From contig DVGT01000074.1 in the NCBI GenBank assembly GCA_018712555.1, positions 62,001 to 126,000 of the forward strand: 64,000 bases of DNA, in the 5' to 3' direction. The stretch is from Faecimorpha stercoravium. Lineage in GTDB: Bacteria > Bacillota > Clostridia > Lachnospirales > Bianqueaceae. Shown piece after piece: positions 42,037 to 51,003 of the stretch (positions are counted from its first letter, which is position 1; each line of letters opens with the position of its first letter). The position numbers were made by a program, and so were the translations under genes. A model generated the notes under the pieces. The model did no database searches, was not told where the DNA came from, and worked only from the letters and a program-made list of their open reading frames with translations.

Positions 42037-42309
42037 ATGATGAAGTCTACTGGTATTGTTCGTCAATTGGACGATTTGGGTCGTCTTGTAATCCCCAAGG
42101 AAATTCGCAATAGATTTGATATAAAATCGGGAGACAGTTTAGAGATTTTTATCGAAGGAGACCGCATAATACTGCGCAAGTATCAGCCGGCCGATATTTT
42201 CACGGGGGATACCAAGGATCTGATAGAATACAATGGAAAGAAAATTTCCCGCGCCAATATTCGCGAACTGGCTAAGCTAGCTGGCTATGATTTAGTCGCG
42301 AAGGAATGA
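42037..42309 (+). CDS. AbrB/SpoVT-type transition-state regulator
   Basis: 90 residues with an N-terminal swapped-hairpin AbrB domain: GIVRQLDDLGRLVIPKEIR and LEIFIEGDRIILRKY. Such proteins are global DNA-binding regulators of growth-phase and sporulation genes in Firmicutes. The short C-terminal half has no known motif. Consensus promoter and strong terminator indicate a single-gene unit. It lies divergent from spmAB. Confidence 0.92.
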   Translation: MMKSTGIVRQLDDLGRLVIPKEIRNRFDIKSGDSLEIFIEGDRIILRKYQPADIFTGDTKDLIEYNGKKISRANIRELAKLAGYDLVAKE

Positions 42310-42325
42310 GATTTCGTCAAAACCG

Positions 42326-42376
42326 AAGGTGCCGCAAAATCATCTATAACGGCTGATTTTGCGGCACCTTCTTTTC
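42326..42376 (+). terminator. Terminator after the AbrB-type gene
   Basis: A perfect 17-bp stem (42326-42342 with 42354-42370) and 11-nt loop, followed by CTTTT. Confidence 0.9.
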
Positions 42377-42450
42377 GTTATAGCTTCTAAATCCCGTGCT
42401 GCTTTTTTCGTTCACTTGATAAGCCATAACAGCTGAAAATTTGAAAAAGA

Positions 42451-42493
42451 AAAACTCTATGTAAATGGCTATTCCATTCACATAGAGTTTTTT
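42451..42493 (-). terminator. Terminator after the ABC permease
   Basis: AAAACTCTATGT/ACATAGAGTTTT with an inner ATGG/CCAT pairing; T-rich on the minus strand, just after the permease stop. It can also act on the plus strand. Confidence 0.85.
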
Positions 42494-42494
42494 A

Positions 42495-44036
42495 TTATTC
42501 TCGAATCTCCCGATGCTTAAAGGTAAAGTACGCAATTCTGCGCATGATAAACCACCAGGCAAAAACAACAATGAGAGAAACCCACCAAGGCGCATAGGGA
42601 ATTCCAACATCATTAATGAGATATTGACTCCAATCCAAATTCCCAAACAGTATATATTTGAAAATGCTTGGACCGCCAAGAGCTGGATATACAAGCTCCA
42701 AAACAGGCGGAAGGATGAGGTACGCTCCCATACTGACTGCCATAGAAATCGATGTGGAACGTGTGACAACGGCCAGCATCACTGTCAGCGTCACCATAAC
42801 GATGGCCTGCATCAAGACAAACAAATACTTGATTAAGATAAAGACGATATAAGGCATCCAGTATACATTGCCTGCGAAATATGTCGTGAAAATGGGCATT
42901 TCCAGTTCTGAAGGAAAGAATACAAACCCGAGGATCAGGTTGATTCCAAATAGGAGCAGACAAGTTCCCAGAAGCAGGAGCCCAATGGCATGAAATTTAG
43001 CGCGAAGAATGGTTTTACGTTTGTAAGGATATATCACCAGCTGTTTAATCGTATCGTACCGGTACTCCCCTGCCACCATGACAGCACCCAGGATCATACC
43101 CAGCAATACAATTGTCATACTACTTGTAATCGACAAATCCAGGAAATTTACGTATGTACTCTGCTCTGTGTACACATCTTTCTGGATATCATACGATACG
43201 GTCTGGTTTTCCAGAGAAAACAGATCCTTTGCGATGGAGGCTTGATAATTCTGCAAACGACGGTTCAGTTCCTCCGAATTCTCCGGCTGCATCATCTCGT
43301 CCTCCGGAGATAGGTGCGTATACTGGATATAGAGTTCCTGGTGATCATGGATTCTTTCGATTGCCACACTCATCCAGTTGTCCGCTGCATAAGGAGGTGT
43401 ATTATATTCCACATATCGCTCCCACATGGCCACATCGTTCTCTGCCATGGCCAGCGTCTCCTCTGCATCCTCAAGCCAAGTCATCTCCTGCAGTTCAATC
43501 AATCGCTCCTCTGCGTTCTGCAGCTGCTCCCGGTTATAGGTCTGATAATCGTTGTTCAATACATAGATCATCAGATTTTCGTTTTCCTGCTCAACCTGCG
43601 TCAGATCCGTATCCGTAGAAAATCCGAAATACGTACTGATGTCTTCGCTGTTCCATCCCGCACGCACACAATCCATCAGCAGCAAATTCTGAAAATATTC
43701 TTCTAGGATCTCCATTCGCCAGTCCCATGTCGGAATCGAGTTATCCAGACAAAACTGATATTTCTGAATCTCATTGTTCCATCTCAGCAGATCTGCCTGA
43801 TAGGACAGTTCGTTTTCCCACTCTGTCTCATCGAACTGTGGATATCTGGCCAACTGTCGATTATACATATCAATCTGATTCTGGTACGTCTCCTGCCAGC
43901 TTGTCCGGTTGTTATGATCATCCAGCTTCACGGCCGCAACCGCGACCAATCCGGAAAGCAACACTAAAATGATCAGAACAATAATCCGCTTTCGGGTAAA
44001 CAGTTTAATCCATTCGTTTAATATCAATTTATTCAA
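42495..44036 (-). CDS. ABC-2 type transporter permease
   Basis: About 513 residues. A first membrane helix (about residues 17-36) is followed by a large acidic, Tyr/Trp/Glu-rich extracytoplasmic domain of about 260 residues, then five to six helices. This one-helix plus big-loop plus helix-bundle plan is typical of bacitracin- and lantibiotic-type or YhgE-like exporters. The TTG at 44036, 8 nt behind GGAGG, is preferred; a GTG at 44045 overlaps that site. It overlaps the ATPase gene by 8 nt. Substrate unknown. Confidence 0.82.
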   Translation of the reverse strand: MNKLILNEWIKLFTRKRIIVLIILVLLSGLVAVAAVKLDDHNNRTSWQETYQNQIDMYNRQLARYPQFDETEWENELSYQADLLRWNNEIQKYQFCLDNSIPTWDWRMEILEEYFQNLLLMDCVRAGWNSEDISTYFGFSTDTDLTQVEQENENLMIYVLNNDYQTYNREQLQNAEERLIELQEMTWLEDAEETLAMAENDVAMWERYVEYNTPPYAADNWMSVAIERIHDHQELYIQYTHLSPEDEMMQPENSEELNRRLQNYQASIAKDLFSLENQTVSYDIQKDVYTEQSTYVNFLDLSITSSMTIVLLGMILGAVMVAGEYRYDTIKQLVIYPYKRKTILRAKFHAIGLLLLGTCLLLFGINLILGFVFFPSELEMPIFTTYFAGNVYWMPYIVFILIKYLFVLMQAIVMVTLTVMLAVVTRSTSISMAVSMGAYLILPPVLELVYPALGGPSIFKYILFGNLDWSQYLINDVGIPYAPWWVSLIVVFAWWFIMRRIAYFTFKHREIRE

Positions 44037-44958
44037 TTTCCGCACCTCCGGTCAGCTGAAGATATAATTCTTCCAGCGACTGTTTTTTCTCATGTATCTC
44101 CTGCACATCGATTCCTCCCATGACAAGAGTCCTATTGATCTGCGACGGAGTAATCACCGCGGACTGCACCTCCAACGTTCCCGCCACTACTTCCTGGGCC
44201 GATACCTCTCCACCATATTCGTTGCGTAAAAGCGTCAACGCTTCTTCGGCATCATTGACTCGTACTTCATAGATCGGTTGCTTATTATGATGAAACTCCG
44301 CCATATCCCGCTCTGTGATCAGGTATCCATGAGATAGAATCCCTATTCGATCACACAACTGATCCATCTCTCCAAGAATATGGCTGGAAATCAGGATCGA
44401 CATTCCATTAGCCGCCAGGCTCTTTAACATGTTGCGCAGATCTCTCATCCCCAGCGGATCCAACCCATTCATCGGCTCATCCAGGATCAGGAGCTGCGGA
44501 TAATTCATGATGCTCTGCGCCAACGCAAGACGCTGCCGCATACCCAGAGAATACTTTCGAACCAGATCATGAATACGGCTCTTTAAGCCTACCAGATCAA
44601 TAACTTCTTCCAAACGTTCCTTCGTCACCTCCGGATACATGTTCGCTGTGAGCTTCAGATTCTGATATCCCGTCATATACTGATAATGCATAGGATATTC
44701 CACGATTGCACCTACAAAATCGATCGCATCCGCAAACTCCTTGCTGATATCATAGCTACTGATCCGAATTTGTCCAGAAGACAACCGCAAGTGCCCAACG
44801 ATGGTCTTAATCACCGTCGTCTTCCCAGCTCCATTCGGACCAATCAGTCCATAAATCTCTCCTTCTTTAATCTGAAAGCTTACATCATTCACCACAGTGT
44901 CTTTGCCAAACTTTCTGGTGGCATGCTGTACATCCAAAATGGTTGATGCTGCGTGCAT
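44029..44958 (-). CDS. ABC transporter ATP-binding protein
   Basis: 309 residues with complete Walker A GPNGAGKT, signature YSLGMRQR, Walker B LLILDEP, and the D- and H-loops (SSHILGEMDQ). The YSLGMRQR signature and C-terminal extension place it with BcrA/drug-export type ATPases. AAAGGAGAG precedes the ATG at 44958. It is in an operon between a DacF-type carboxypeptidase and the permease, which hints at an envelope-related substrate. Confidence 0.92.
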   Translation of the reverse strand: MHAASTILDVQHATRKFGKDTVVNDVSFQIKEGEIYGLIGPNGAGKTTVIKTIVGHLRLSSGQIRISSYDISKEFADAIDFVGAIVEYPMHYQYMTGYQNLKLTANMYPEVTKERLEEVIDLVGLKSRIHDLVRKYSLGMRQRLALAQSIMNYPQLLILDEPMNGLDPLGMRDLRNMLKSLAANGMSILISSHILGEMDQLCDRIGILSHGYLITERDMAEFHHNKQPIYEVRVNDAEEALTLLRNEYGGEVSAQEVVAGTLEVQSAVITPSQINRTLVMGGIDVQEIHEKKQSLEELYLQLTGGAEIE

Positions 44959-44999
44959 TGCTAACTCTCCTTTTCCTCTGTGTAAAATCCCGCTTCTTT

Positions 45000-46058
45000 T
45001 TATTCCAACACTTCCAGTTTTTGTTCCAGATAATTCATCGTGCGACACACATCCTCAAAATGCGATTCGGATTGCATCACTACACAATAATACATCTTTC
45101 CTGTATCACTTTCAAACGCTGCGGCCAGACACAGGCCTGCGGCACTGGTATATCCCGTTTTTCCGCATATGTAAGTAAAATGCTCCGCTTGACTCGTCCC
45201 TAGCGCAAATCCATTGCTGCTTTCCATTGTATATGTGTATGCTTCTCCGTTTGTTCGAATACTCGAAAAACTATATTCCGTCATCACGGATAGCTCCTGT
45301 AAGATCTCGTATTGCGAAGCCTCCTGCAGAATCTTTGCCATATCTCTCGGCGTCGTATAATGTCCTTCTGCCGTCAACCCATGAGGATTCACAAAATGCG
45401 TATTGGTGAGCCCCATTTCTTCCGCCTTATCGTTCATCATCTGGGCAAAGTTCTCTATGGATCCTGCCACATGAATCGCAATCGCCGCAGCCGCATCGTT
45501 GGAAGACATAATGATAAGTGCCGCCAAAAGATCCCTCATGGCTACCTGCTCTCCTTCTTCTAAATACAGAAGAACACTGCCATCCACATAACAGCTGTAC
45601 AGATCTCCCACAACTACGGTATCTTCCAGACACCCGGCTTCCAGCATGACAATCGCCGTCATCAGCTTTGTCATGGATGCCGGTGCCCGCTGCGTATCGG
45701 CATCTTTCTCATATAAGACCTGTCCGTCATCATCCAAAATGATGATACCCTGTGCCGAGACAGTCGGTTCATACTGTTCTTCCAGTATATTGAGAAGCCT
45801 ATCCGTAATCTCTTCAAGCCCCAAATCCTGTTGGAAGTTGCGGCGCATGAGAGGTTGCCCTTCTGAACGTACTTCCATCTCGGCAGCTAATGCGTTGGCC
45901 TGTATAGAAGACTGCGGAAACAGACGATCCCATACATGAAAAACCGGACCCGCCATCACCAGCAAAAAACAAACAAGCACGCAGACCGCTATAACGCCGG
46001 GCCAGCGTGCTTTTCTTCTGTAATAACGTCTGCCCCTGCTCTTTGAGAACCTTCTCAT
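45000..46058 (-). CDS. D-alanyl-D-alanine carboxypeptidase (DacF-like, S11)
   Basis: Trims the terminal D-Ala of wall peptides. 352 residues with an N-terminal membrane anchor or uncleaved signal (about residues 21-40) after a very basic tail. Catalytic S128-x-x-K131 (ASMTK), SSN (in MSSNDAAAA) and KTG (KTGYTSAAG) are intact. It ends soon after the S11 domain, so the usual C-terminal beta domain is missing or very short. The ATG at 46058 follows AGAGGGG; an upstream ATG at 46094 is possible. First gene of the operon with the ABC exporter. Confidence 0.88.
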   Translation of the reverse strand: MRRFSKSRGRRYYRRKARWPGVIAVCVLVCFLLVMAGPVFHVWDRLFPQSSIQANALAAEMEVRSEGQPLMRRNFQQDLGLEEITDRLLNILEEQYEPTVSAQGIIILDDDGQVLYEKDADTQRAPASMTKLMTAIVMLEAGCLEDTVVVGDLYSCYVDGSVLLYLEEGEQVAMRDLLAALIIMSSNDAAAAIAIHVAGSIENFAQMMNDKAEEMGLTNTHFVNPHGLTAEGHYTTPRDMAKILQEASQYEILQELSVMTEYSFSSIRTNGEAYTYTMESSNGFALGTSQAEHFTYICGKTGYTSAAGLCLAAAFESDTGKMYYCVVMQSESHFEDVCRTMNYLEQKLEVLE

Positions 46059-46092
46059 GACGGAACACCCCTCTATGAAACTCATCGCATTC

Positions 46093-46121
46093 ATTATACT
46101 CTATTTCCGGGGAAAAGACAA
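46093..46121 (-). promoter_or_regulatory. SigA promoter for the carboxypeptidase-ABC operon
   Basis: Minus-strand TTGTCT (46116-46121), 17 nt, TATAAT (46093-46098). Confidence 0.75.
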
Positions 46122-46182
46122 CTAATTTTTACAGCCTTATTAAATTTTTTACATTCGTGTTAAACCCAGGGGCCTATCGCTG

Positions 46183-48060
46183 TCACCCCATTCCCACCAG
46201 AATCCAGATTCCATGCGTCAGCAAACACAAAACCATGCCTATACTCATCGGTATCAGGATCGCAAGAATCGTCCATCTAAGACTGCGGCTCTCCTTATAA
46301 ATTGTTAAGATCGTCGTCGTGCAAGGGCTGTGAAACAGACATAAAATCATCACATTGATCAGTGTCAATGCCGTCCATCCATTCGATAGAAGAATCTGGC
46401 TCATCATGGCCGTACTGCTCTCCGTAAGAACCTGACTCCCCATATATCCCATCAGCATGATCGGCAGTACAATCTCATTGGCCGGAAGGCCCAGCAAAAA
46501 CCCCATCAGGATGACGCCATCCAGACCCAGAACCTGACCTAGTGGATCCAAAAAGTAAACACAATGGGATAACAGACTTTGCCCTCCGATTTCTATATGC
46601 GCGAGCACCCAGATCAGAATTCCTGCGGGGATCGCTACACACACGGCCCGCCCCAAAACAAAAAGCGTTCGGTCCAGCAAAGACCGCACCAGAATCTGAC
46701 GGATTCTGGGCATTCGATAAGGCGGCAGCTCCAATACAAATGAAGTAGACGCTCCTTTCAGAATGGTCATTGACAATAGTTTTGTGACTAGTAATGTCAT
46801 CCCAATTCCGAGACAGATCGCGCCCAGGACAAAAAGAGACGACAGCATGGTGTGCTTTTCAAAACAAAGTGTCCCTAACAGCCCCGCACATAACGCTAGA
46901 AAGGGAAACCGCCCATTGCAGGGGACCAGAGAATTCGTTACCATCGCGAGAAGTCTCTCCCGTCTGGAAGGAATAATTCGACACCCTACTACACCGGCAG
47001 CGTTACAGCCAAACCCCATACACATAGGCAGCGCCTGACGGCCGCAGGATCCGCAGCGTCTGAAGCATCCATCCAGATTGAAGGCCAGCCGCGGCAGATA
47101 TCCTACATCCTCCAGAAATGTGAAGAGCGGGAAAAAGATTGCCATAGGCGGGAGCATGACGGCCACGATCCAGGAAAGCGTATTCCAGATTCCGTCCATC
47201 AGGAGAGAGCGAAGCGGCGTCACGACCTGCCACCTGATCAACAGATCCTCTCCCCATACATACATCCTTTGAAATGCCATGGATAACAGGTTGGACGGAC
47301 CATTGGCCCCCTCCATCGTAAGCCAGAAAATCCCCGTCAGGAATAAAAGAAGCAATGGGATGCCCCATCGTTTTGAGGTAATCACCCGGTCCAGCGCTTC
47401 TGAAGGAAAGTGCCGTTTTCCTTTCACGACTCTTTGACCGATCGCGAGAGCCCGTTGTCGCAGTTTCTCCGGATGGGGAGAGGGGAGCCGTGGCTGTGAA
47501 TGTCCTGTGTTCTGCTGCAGAAATGTAAGAAGCCTCTCTTCAAATGCCTGAATCCCCTGTTCCAGCCTGCCGCTGACGCCTGCTACCGGCACCCCCAACT
47601 CCTGTTCCAAGGCCGCAAGATTAAGAGTCAGCCCCATCTTCTCTGCTTCATCCAATAGATTTACACAAATAAAAACCTGGGAGACCTCTTCCATAATCTC
47701 AAGCGCCAAGCCAATACCGCGTTCCAATGCGGATGCGCTGACTACAACAATGACCGGACAGTCCTGGCTTCGAATAAAGTCCGCGGCAATCTCTTCTTCT
47801 TCGGACTGCGGTTCCATACTGTACATACCCGGCAGATCCACTAACAAATAGTCCTCAGAAAACCTAGGCGTTCCATAGGCCAACCCCACCGTCTTTCCCG
47901 ACCAGTTTCCTGTATGCTGCTTGAGCCCTGTTAAAATATTGAATATGGTGCTCTTTCCTACATTGGGCTGTCCTGCCAGAGCCACCAGACGCCGATCTTG
48001 CCCTTGGAGCCAAGCCTGTGTCAAAATACTGCCGCCGGTAGAACGCTGTGTCAGCCCCAT
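46183..48060 (-). CDS. feoB: Ferrous iron transporter FeoB
   Basis: Inner-membrane Fe(II) importer with an N-terminal G-protein domain: G1 GQPNVGKS (residues 30-37), G3 DLPGMYS, G4-like NLLDE. The membrane part has two Gate segments, including the Cys-rich CMGFGCNAAGV and PLFTFLEDVGYLPR. At 625 residues it is somewhat shorter than E. coli FeoB. It overlaps feoA by 10 nt. Gln for Asn in G1 is a mild deviation. Confidence 0.94.
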   Translation of the reverse strand: MGLTQRSTGGSILTQAWLQGQDRRLVALAGQPNVGKSTIFNILTGLKQHTGNWSGKTVGLAYGTPRFSEDYLLVDLPGMYSMEPQSEEEEIAADFIRSQDCPVIVVVSASALERGIGLALEIMEEVSQVFICVNLLDEAEKMGLTLNLAALEQELGVPVAGVSGRLEQGIQAFEERLLTFLQQNTGHSQPRLPSPHPEKLRQRALAIGQRVVKGKRHFPSEALDRVITSKRWGIPLLLLFLTGIFWLTMEGANGPSNLLSMAFQRMYVWGEDLLIRWQVVTPLRSLLMDGIWNTLSWIVAVMLPPMAIFFPLFTFLEDVGYLPRLAFNLDGCFRRCGSCGRQALPMCMGFGCNAAGVVGCRIIPSRRERLLAMVTNSLVPCNGRFPFLALCAGLLGTLCFEKHTMLSSLFVLGAICLGIGMTLLVTKLLSMTILKGASTSFVLELPPYRMPRIRQILVRSLLDRTLFVLGRAVCVAIPAGILIWVLAHIEIGGQSLLSHCVYFLDPLGQVLGLDGVILMGFLLGLPANEIVLPIMLMGYMGSQVLTESSTAMMSQILLSNGWTALTLINVMILCLFHSPCTTTILTIYKESRSLRWTILAILIPMSIGMVLCLLTHGIWILVGMG

Positions 48061-48296
48061 GGAGATTCCTCCTCCACCACAATCTGTCCGCTATCCTGCC
48101 TCCTTAAGGCAATGACAATTCCTTGGACCTCATAGGCGATAGGATCTCCGAAAGGACTCGTGAAAGCAGGGCGGATTCGACTGTCCTCCCCCACACCCAG
48201 ACTCCGGAGTCTTCGGCATAAAACCTCATCGTTTCCTAGAGAGAGAATCCTTCCTGTCTTTCCCAGAGGGAGCTCTGAAAGACATTTCTTTTCCAT
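48051..48296 (-). CDS. feoA: Ferrous iron transport accessory protein FeoA
   Basis: 81 residues with an SH3-like FeoA fold; starts with LSELPLGKTGRILSLG and ends with the GIVIALRRQDSGQIVVE strand pair. Required with FeoB for iron uptake. Its ribosome-binding site AAGGGAGG lies within the right arm of a 15-bp hairpin (48301-48348), so translation may be limited by RNA structure. Confidence 0.92.
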   Translation of the reverse strand: MEKKCLSELPLGKTGRILSLGNDEVLCRRLRSLGVGEDSRIRPAFTSPFGDPIAYEVQGIVIALRRQDSGQIVVEEESPWG

Positions 48297-48300
48297 ACAA

Positions 48301-48348
48301 AAGCCTCCCTTTTCTGCTTTATCTTATGATATGAGAAAAGAGAGGCTT
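48301..48348 (-). terminator. Hairpin between the FAH-family gene and feoA
   Basis: AAGCCTCCCTTTTCT (48301-48315) and AGAAAAGAGAGGCTT (48334-48348) pair at 14 of 15 positions. On the minus strand it follows the hydrolase stop by 15 nt and is trailed by TTTTG, a weak terminator tail. The same stem covers the feoA ribosome-binding site. Confidence 0.6.
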
Positions 48349-48363
48349 ACGTGCAAGGCTGCC

Positions 48364-49242
48364 TTACGAACCTATACGATTCGACAGGCGTCCGATTCCC
48401 TCAATTTCGCAGATTACCTGATCTCCTTCCTGCAAAAAGCGAGGCGGTGTAAATCCCATACCAACGCCGGCCGGCGTCCCCATCGAAAGAATCGTCCCGG
48501 CTTTCAGGGTCATTCCTGCGGAGAGTTCTTCTAACACATATCCAATATCAAAAATCAGCAGCCGGGTATTGCTGTTCTGACGTAGTTCTCCATTCACAAT
48601 CGATCGAATCGGAAGCTCCGGCGGATAGGAAATCTCATCTGCTGTCACAATATACGGCCCCATGGGACAAAAGCCATCCAGACTCTTACCGAAATACCAC
48701 TGTTTATGCCGATTCTGAATATCCCTTGCGCTGACATCATTGATCACTGTATATCCCAGAATATACTCTTGCGCGTTCTCTGCCGTGATATTCTTAACAT
48801 CCTTTCCTAATATCACAGCCAACTCTGCCTCATAGTCCAGTTGACAAGTGATCTCCTTATGCGAAGGAATACAGGCGCCATCCCCGATGGCTCTCGTAAC
48901 CCGTTTGGCAAAATACACCGGATGCTCCCGTTTCCCATCAAATGTTTCCAGCTTGAATCTCGCAGATTCTTCTGCATGATCCATATAATTGATTCCCAGA
49001 CACAGAATATCCTGTCCCGGCTCTGGAATCGGCGCCTCTAACGTCACAGCCTGAAATGGGATACCCCCATCATAGGATCTCGCCCGCTCTTCCAGAGCCG
49101 CCAGCTGTTCCTGCCCGCCATGCTGAATAAAAGACAGCATGGTTTTCTCCTGTACCCCCAGTTCTGTCATAGGGATCACCCGATCGTCCACAAATATGCC
49201 GATGGCTTCCTCTCCCTCATAGCGATACGTAATCAGTTTCAT
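48364..49242 (-). CDS. Fumarylacetoacetate hydrolase (FAH) family protein
   Basis: 292 residues. The FAH metal-binding core is visible: LGINYMDHAEES, HPVYFAKRVTRAI, DYEAELAVILGK (the ExE ligands) and NDVSARDIQ. Members cleave or hydrate C-C bonds of oxo-acids such as acylpyruvates or 2-keto-3-deoxy acids. A role in sugar-acid catabolism is plausible. AGGAGG precedes the ATG at 49242. It overlaps glpK by 4 nt (ATGA), so the two are co-translated. Confidence 0.88.
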   Translation of the reverse strand: MKLITYRYEGEEAIGIFVDDRVIPMTELGVQEKTMLSFIQHGGQEQLAALEERARSYDGGIPFQAVTLEAPIPEPGQDILCLGINYMDHAEESARFKLETFDGKREHPVYFAKRVTRAIGDGACIPSHKEITCQLDYEAELAVILGKDVKNITAENAQEYILGYTVINDVSARDIQNRHKQWYFGKSLDGFCPMGPYIVTADEISYPPELPIRSIVNGELRQNSNTRLLIFDIGYVLEELSAGMTLKAGTILSMGTPAGVGMGFTPPRFLQEGDQVICEIEGIGRLSNRIGS

Positions 49243-50741
49243 TTCGATTCCTCCTCTGCCCAGTTCCGCGCCCGCTCTACGGCCCGATGCCACTGGTGGA
49301 CGCATTGATTTCTTTTTTCAAACGGCATTTTCGATACAAACGTCTGCCCCGCCTGATACATGGCGGCCAGTTCCTCCGTGTCCTTCCACATGCCGCAAGC
49401 CAGGCCCGCCAAGTACGCAGCTCCCAATGCGGTCGTCTCATTACAGGCGGAACGTATCACGCTTCCCTGCAGCAGATCCGCCTGAAATTGCATCAAAAAG
49501 TCGTTCGCGGAAGCACCGCCATCTACCTTCAGGTTCCGGATTTGCATGCCGGTATCCCGCTGCATCGCTTCAAACACATCCCAGGTCTGATATGCAATAG
49601 ACTCGAGGGCCGCTCGAATGAAATGTTCTTTGGAACATCCGCGCGTCAAACCTACCACGGTTCCTCTGGCATAGGGATCCCAGAACGGAGCGCCCAGTCC
49701 TGTGAAAGCCGGCACCATATACACCCCATTGGTATCCGGTACTGCCTTCGCATATTTCTCGCTATCACCCGCATGTTGGAATAGACGCATTTCATCCCGC
49801 ATCCACTGTACCACTGAGCCCGCGGCGAAAACACTGCCTTCGAGGGCATAGCTGATCTTGCCATTTCGGGTCGCTGCAATCGTTGTCAAGAGCTGATTTT
49901 GAGACCGGATCGGCGTGTCTCCTGTATGCATTAACAGGAAACAGCCGGTTCCATACGTATTCTTGGCCATTCCTGAACGAAAACAGCATTGTCCGAATAA
50001 GGATCCTTGCTGGTCGCCGACAAGCGCACCAATCGGAATCTCCGCCCCCAATACCTGAGCATCGGATACGCCATATATGGCGGAAGAATCCTCCACTCGG
50101 GGGAGCATCTGCTGCGGAATGTGCAGATGGGCTAAGATCTCCGGATCCCATTCCAGCGTATGGATATTAAACAGCATCGTACGCGATGCATTCGTATAAT
50201 CGGTGGCAAATACCTTACCCTGTGTCAGATTCCACAGAAGCCAGGTATCTACCGTACCAAACAGCAGATCCCCTTCCTCTGCCTTTCTCCTGGCCTCCGG
50301 CACATGATCCAGAATCCATGCCAGCTTCGTCGCGGAAAAATATGCATCTGGAATCAGCCCTGTCTTCTCTCTCAGGATCTCATCCCAACCATCTTCCTTA
50401 AACTGTTCTACCTGCTCTGCCGTCCGTCGGCATTGCCAGACAATGGCATTATATATCGGCTTACCCGTATGCCGATCCCATACAACCACTGTCTCCCGCT
50501 GATTGGTGATTCCAATCGCTGTGATTTCCCGGGCATGCACACCAGCCATCGCCATAGCTTCCATCGCCACGGATAACTGAGACGCCCAGATCTCATTCGG
50601 ATCATGTTCCACCCATCCTGCCTTCGGATAGATCTGCCGAAACTCTCGCTGTGCCTTACTGACCATTCGTCCATTCCGGTCCCATAGAATACACCGAGAA
50701 CTGGTAGTTCCTTGATCCAATGCCATAATATAGCCGTCCAT
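49239..50741 (-). CDS. glpK: Glycerol kinase
   Basis: Phosphorylates glycerol to glycerol 3-phosphate. 500 residues. ALDQGTTSSRCILWD at the N-terminus, GWVEHDP, the NTYGTGCFLLMHTG phosphate-binding loop and DGGASANDFLMQFQADLL are standard FGGY/GlpK motifs. ATG at 50741 with GGGGGG upstream. No glpF or glpD neighbour is seen; instead it is followed by a FAH-family hydrolase. Its upstream region holds one copy of the window's structured repeat. Confidence 0.96.
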   Translation of the reverse strand: MDGYIMALDQGTTSSRCILWDRNGRMVSKAQREFRQIYPKAGWVEHDPNEIWASQLSVAMEAMAMAGVHAREITAIGITNQRETVVVWDRHTGKPIYNAIVWQCRRTAEQVEQFKEDGWDEILREKTGLIPDAYFSATKLAWILDHVPEARRKAEEGDLLFGTVDTWLLWNLTQGKVFATDYTNASRTMLFNIHTLEWDPEILAHLHIPQQMLPRVEDSSAIYGVSDAQVLGAEIPIGALVGDQQGSLFGQCCFRSGMAKNTYGTGCFLLMHTGDTPIRSQNQLLTTIAATRNGKISYALEGSVFAAGSVVQWMRDEMRLFQHAGDSEKYAKAVPDTNGVYMVPAFTGLGAPFWDPYARGTVVGLTRGCSKEHFIRAALESIAYQTWDVFEAMQRDTGMQIRNLKVDGGASANDFLMQFQADLLQGSVIRSACNETTALGAAYLAGLACGMWKDTEELAAMYQAGQTFVSKMPFEKRNQCVHQWHRAVERARNWAEEESK

Positions 50742-50768
50742 ACTTTCGCCCCCCATCTGTATTTCTTG

Positions 50769-50897
50769 ATAGAAAACTGTCTCGCCACGCCTAGCACCCG
50801 GTTATGAGACTCTCTTCGGAGATGGACGCCCTTGGGCGGACATCTCAGGGCGTGGCACAGTCGCTTTTGTCATAGAAAACTGTCTCGCCACGCCTAG
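50769..50897 (+). repeat. Structured repeat, array 1 (one hairpin unit between two direct repeats)
   Basis: An identical 26-bp direct repeat lies at 50769-50794 and 50872-50897 (period 103). Between them an inner hairpin at 50819-50846 has arms GAGATG and CATCTC, tandem GA/GA mismatches, then CGCC/GGCG. An outer 8-bp stem pairs GCCACGCC (50784-50791) with GGCGTGGC (50849-50856). The same design recurs at 58112-58327. It lies between glpK and the GH43 promoter. No known element recognised. Confidence 0.7.
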
Positions 50898-50940
50898 TAT
50901 ACCATACATTTTTCAATCTGGCAAATTGTTCTCCGGGTCA

Positions 50941-50969
50941 TTGCTTTTTTATCTCCAATATGATATAAC
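50941..50969 (+). promoter_or_regulatory. Possible promoter for the GH43 gene
   Basis: TTGCTT (50941-50946), 17 nt, TATAAC (50964-50969). Confidence 0.6.
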
Positions 50970-51003
50970 TATGATATCCATATAAAAACAAGGAGGTCAC
51001 AAC

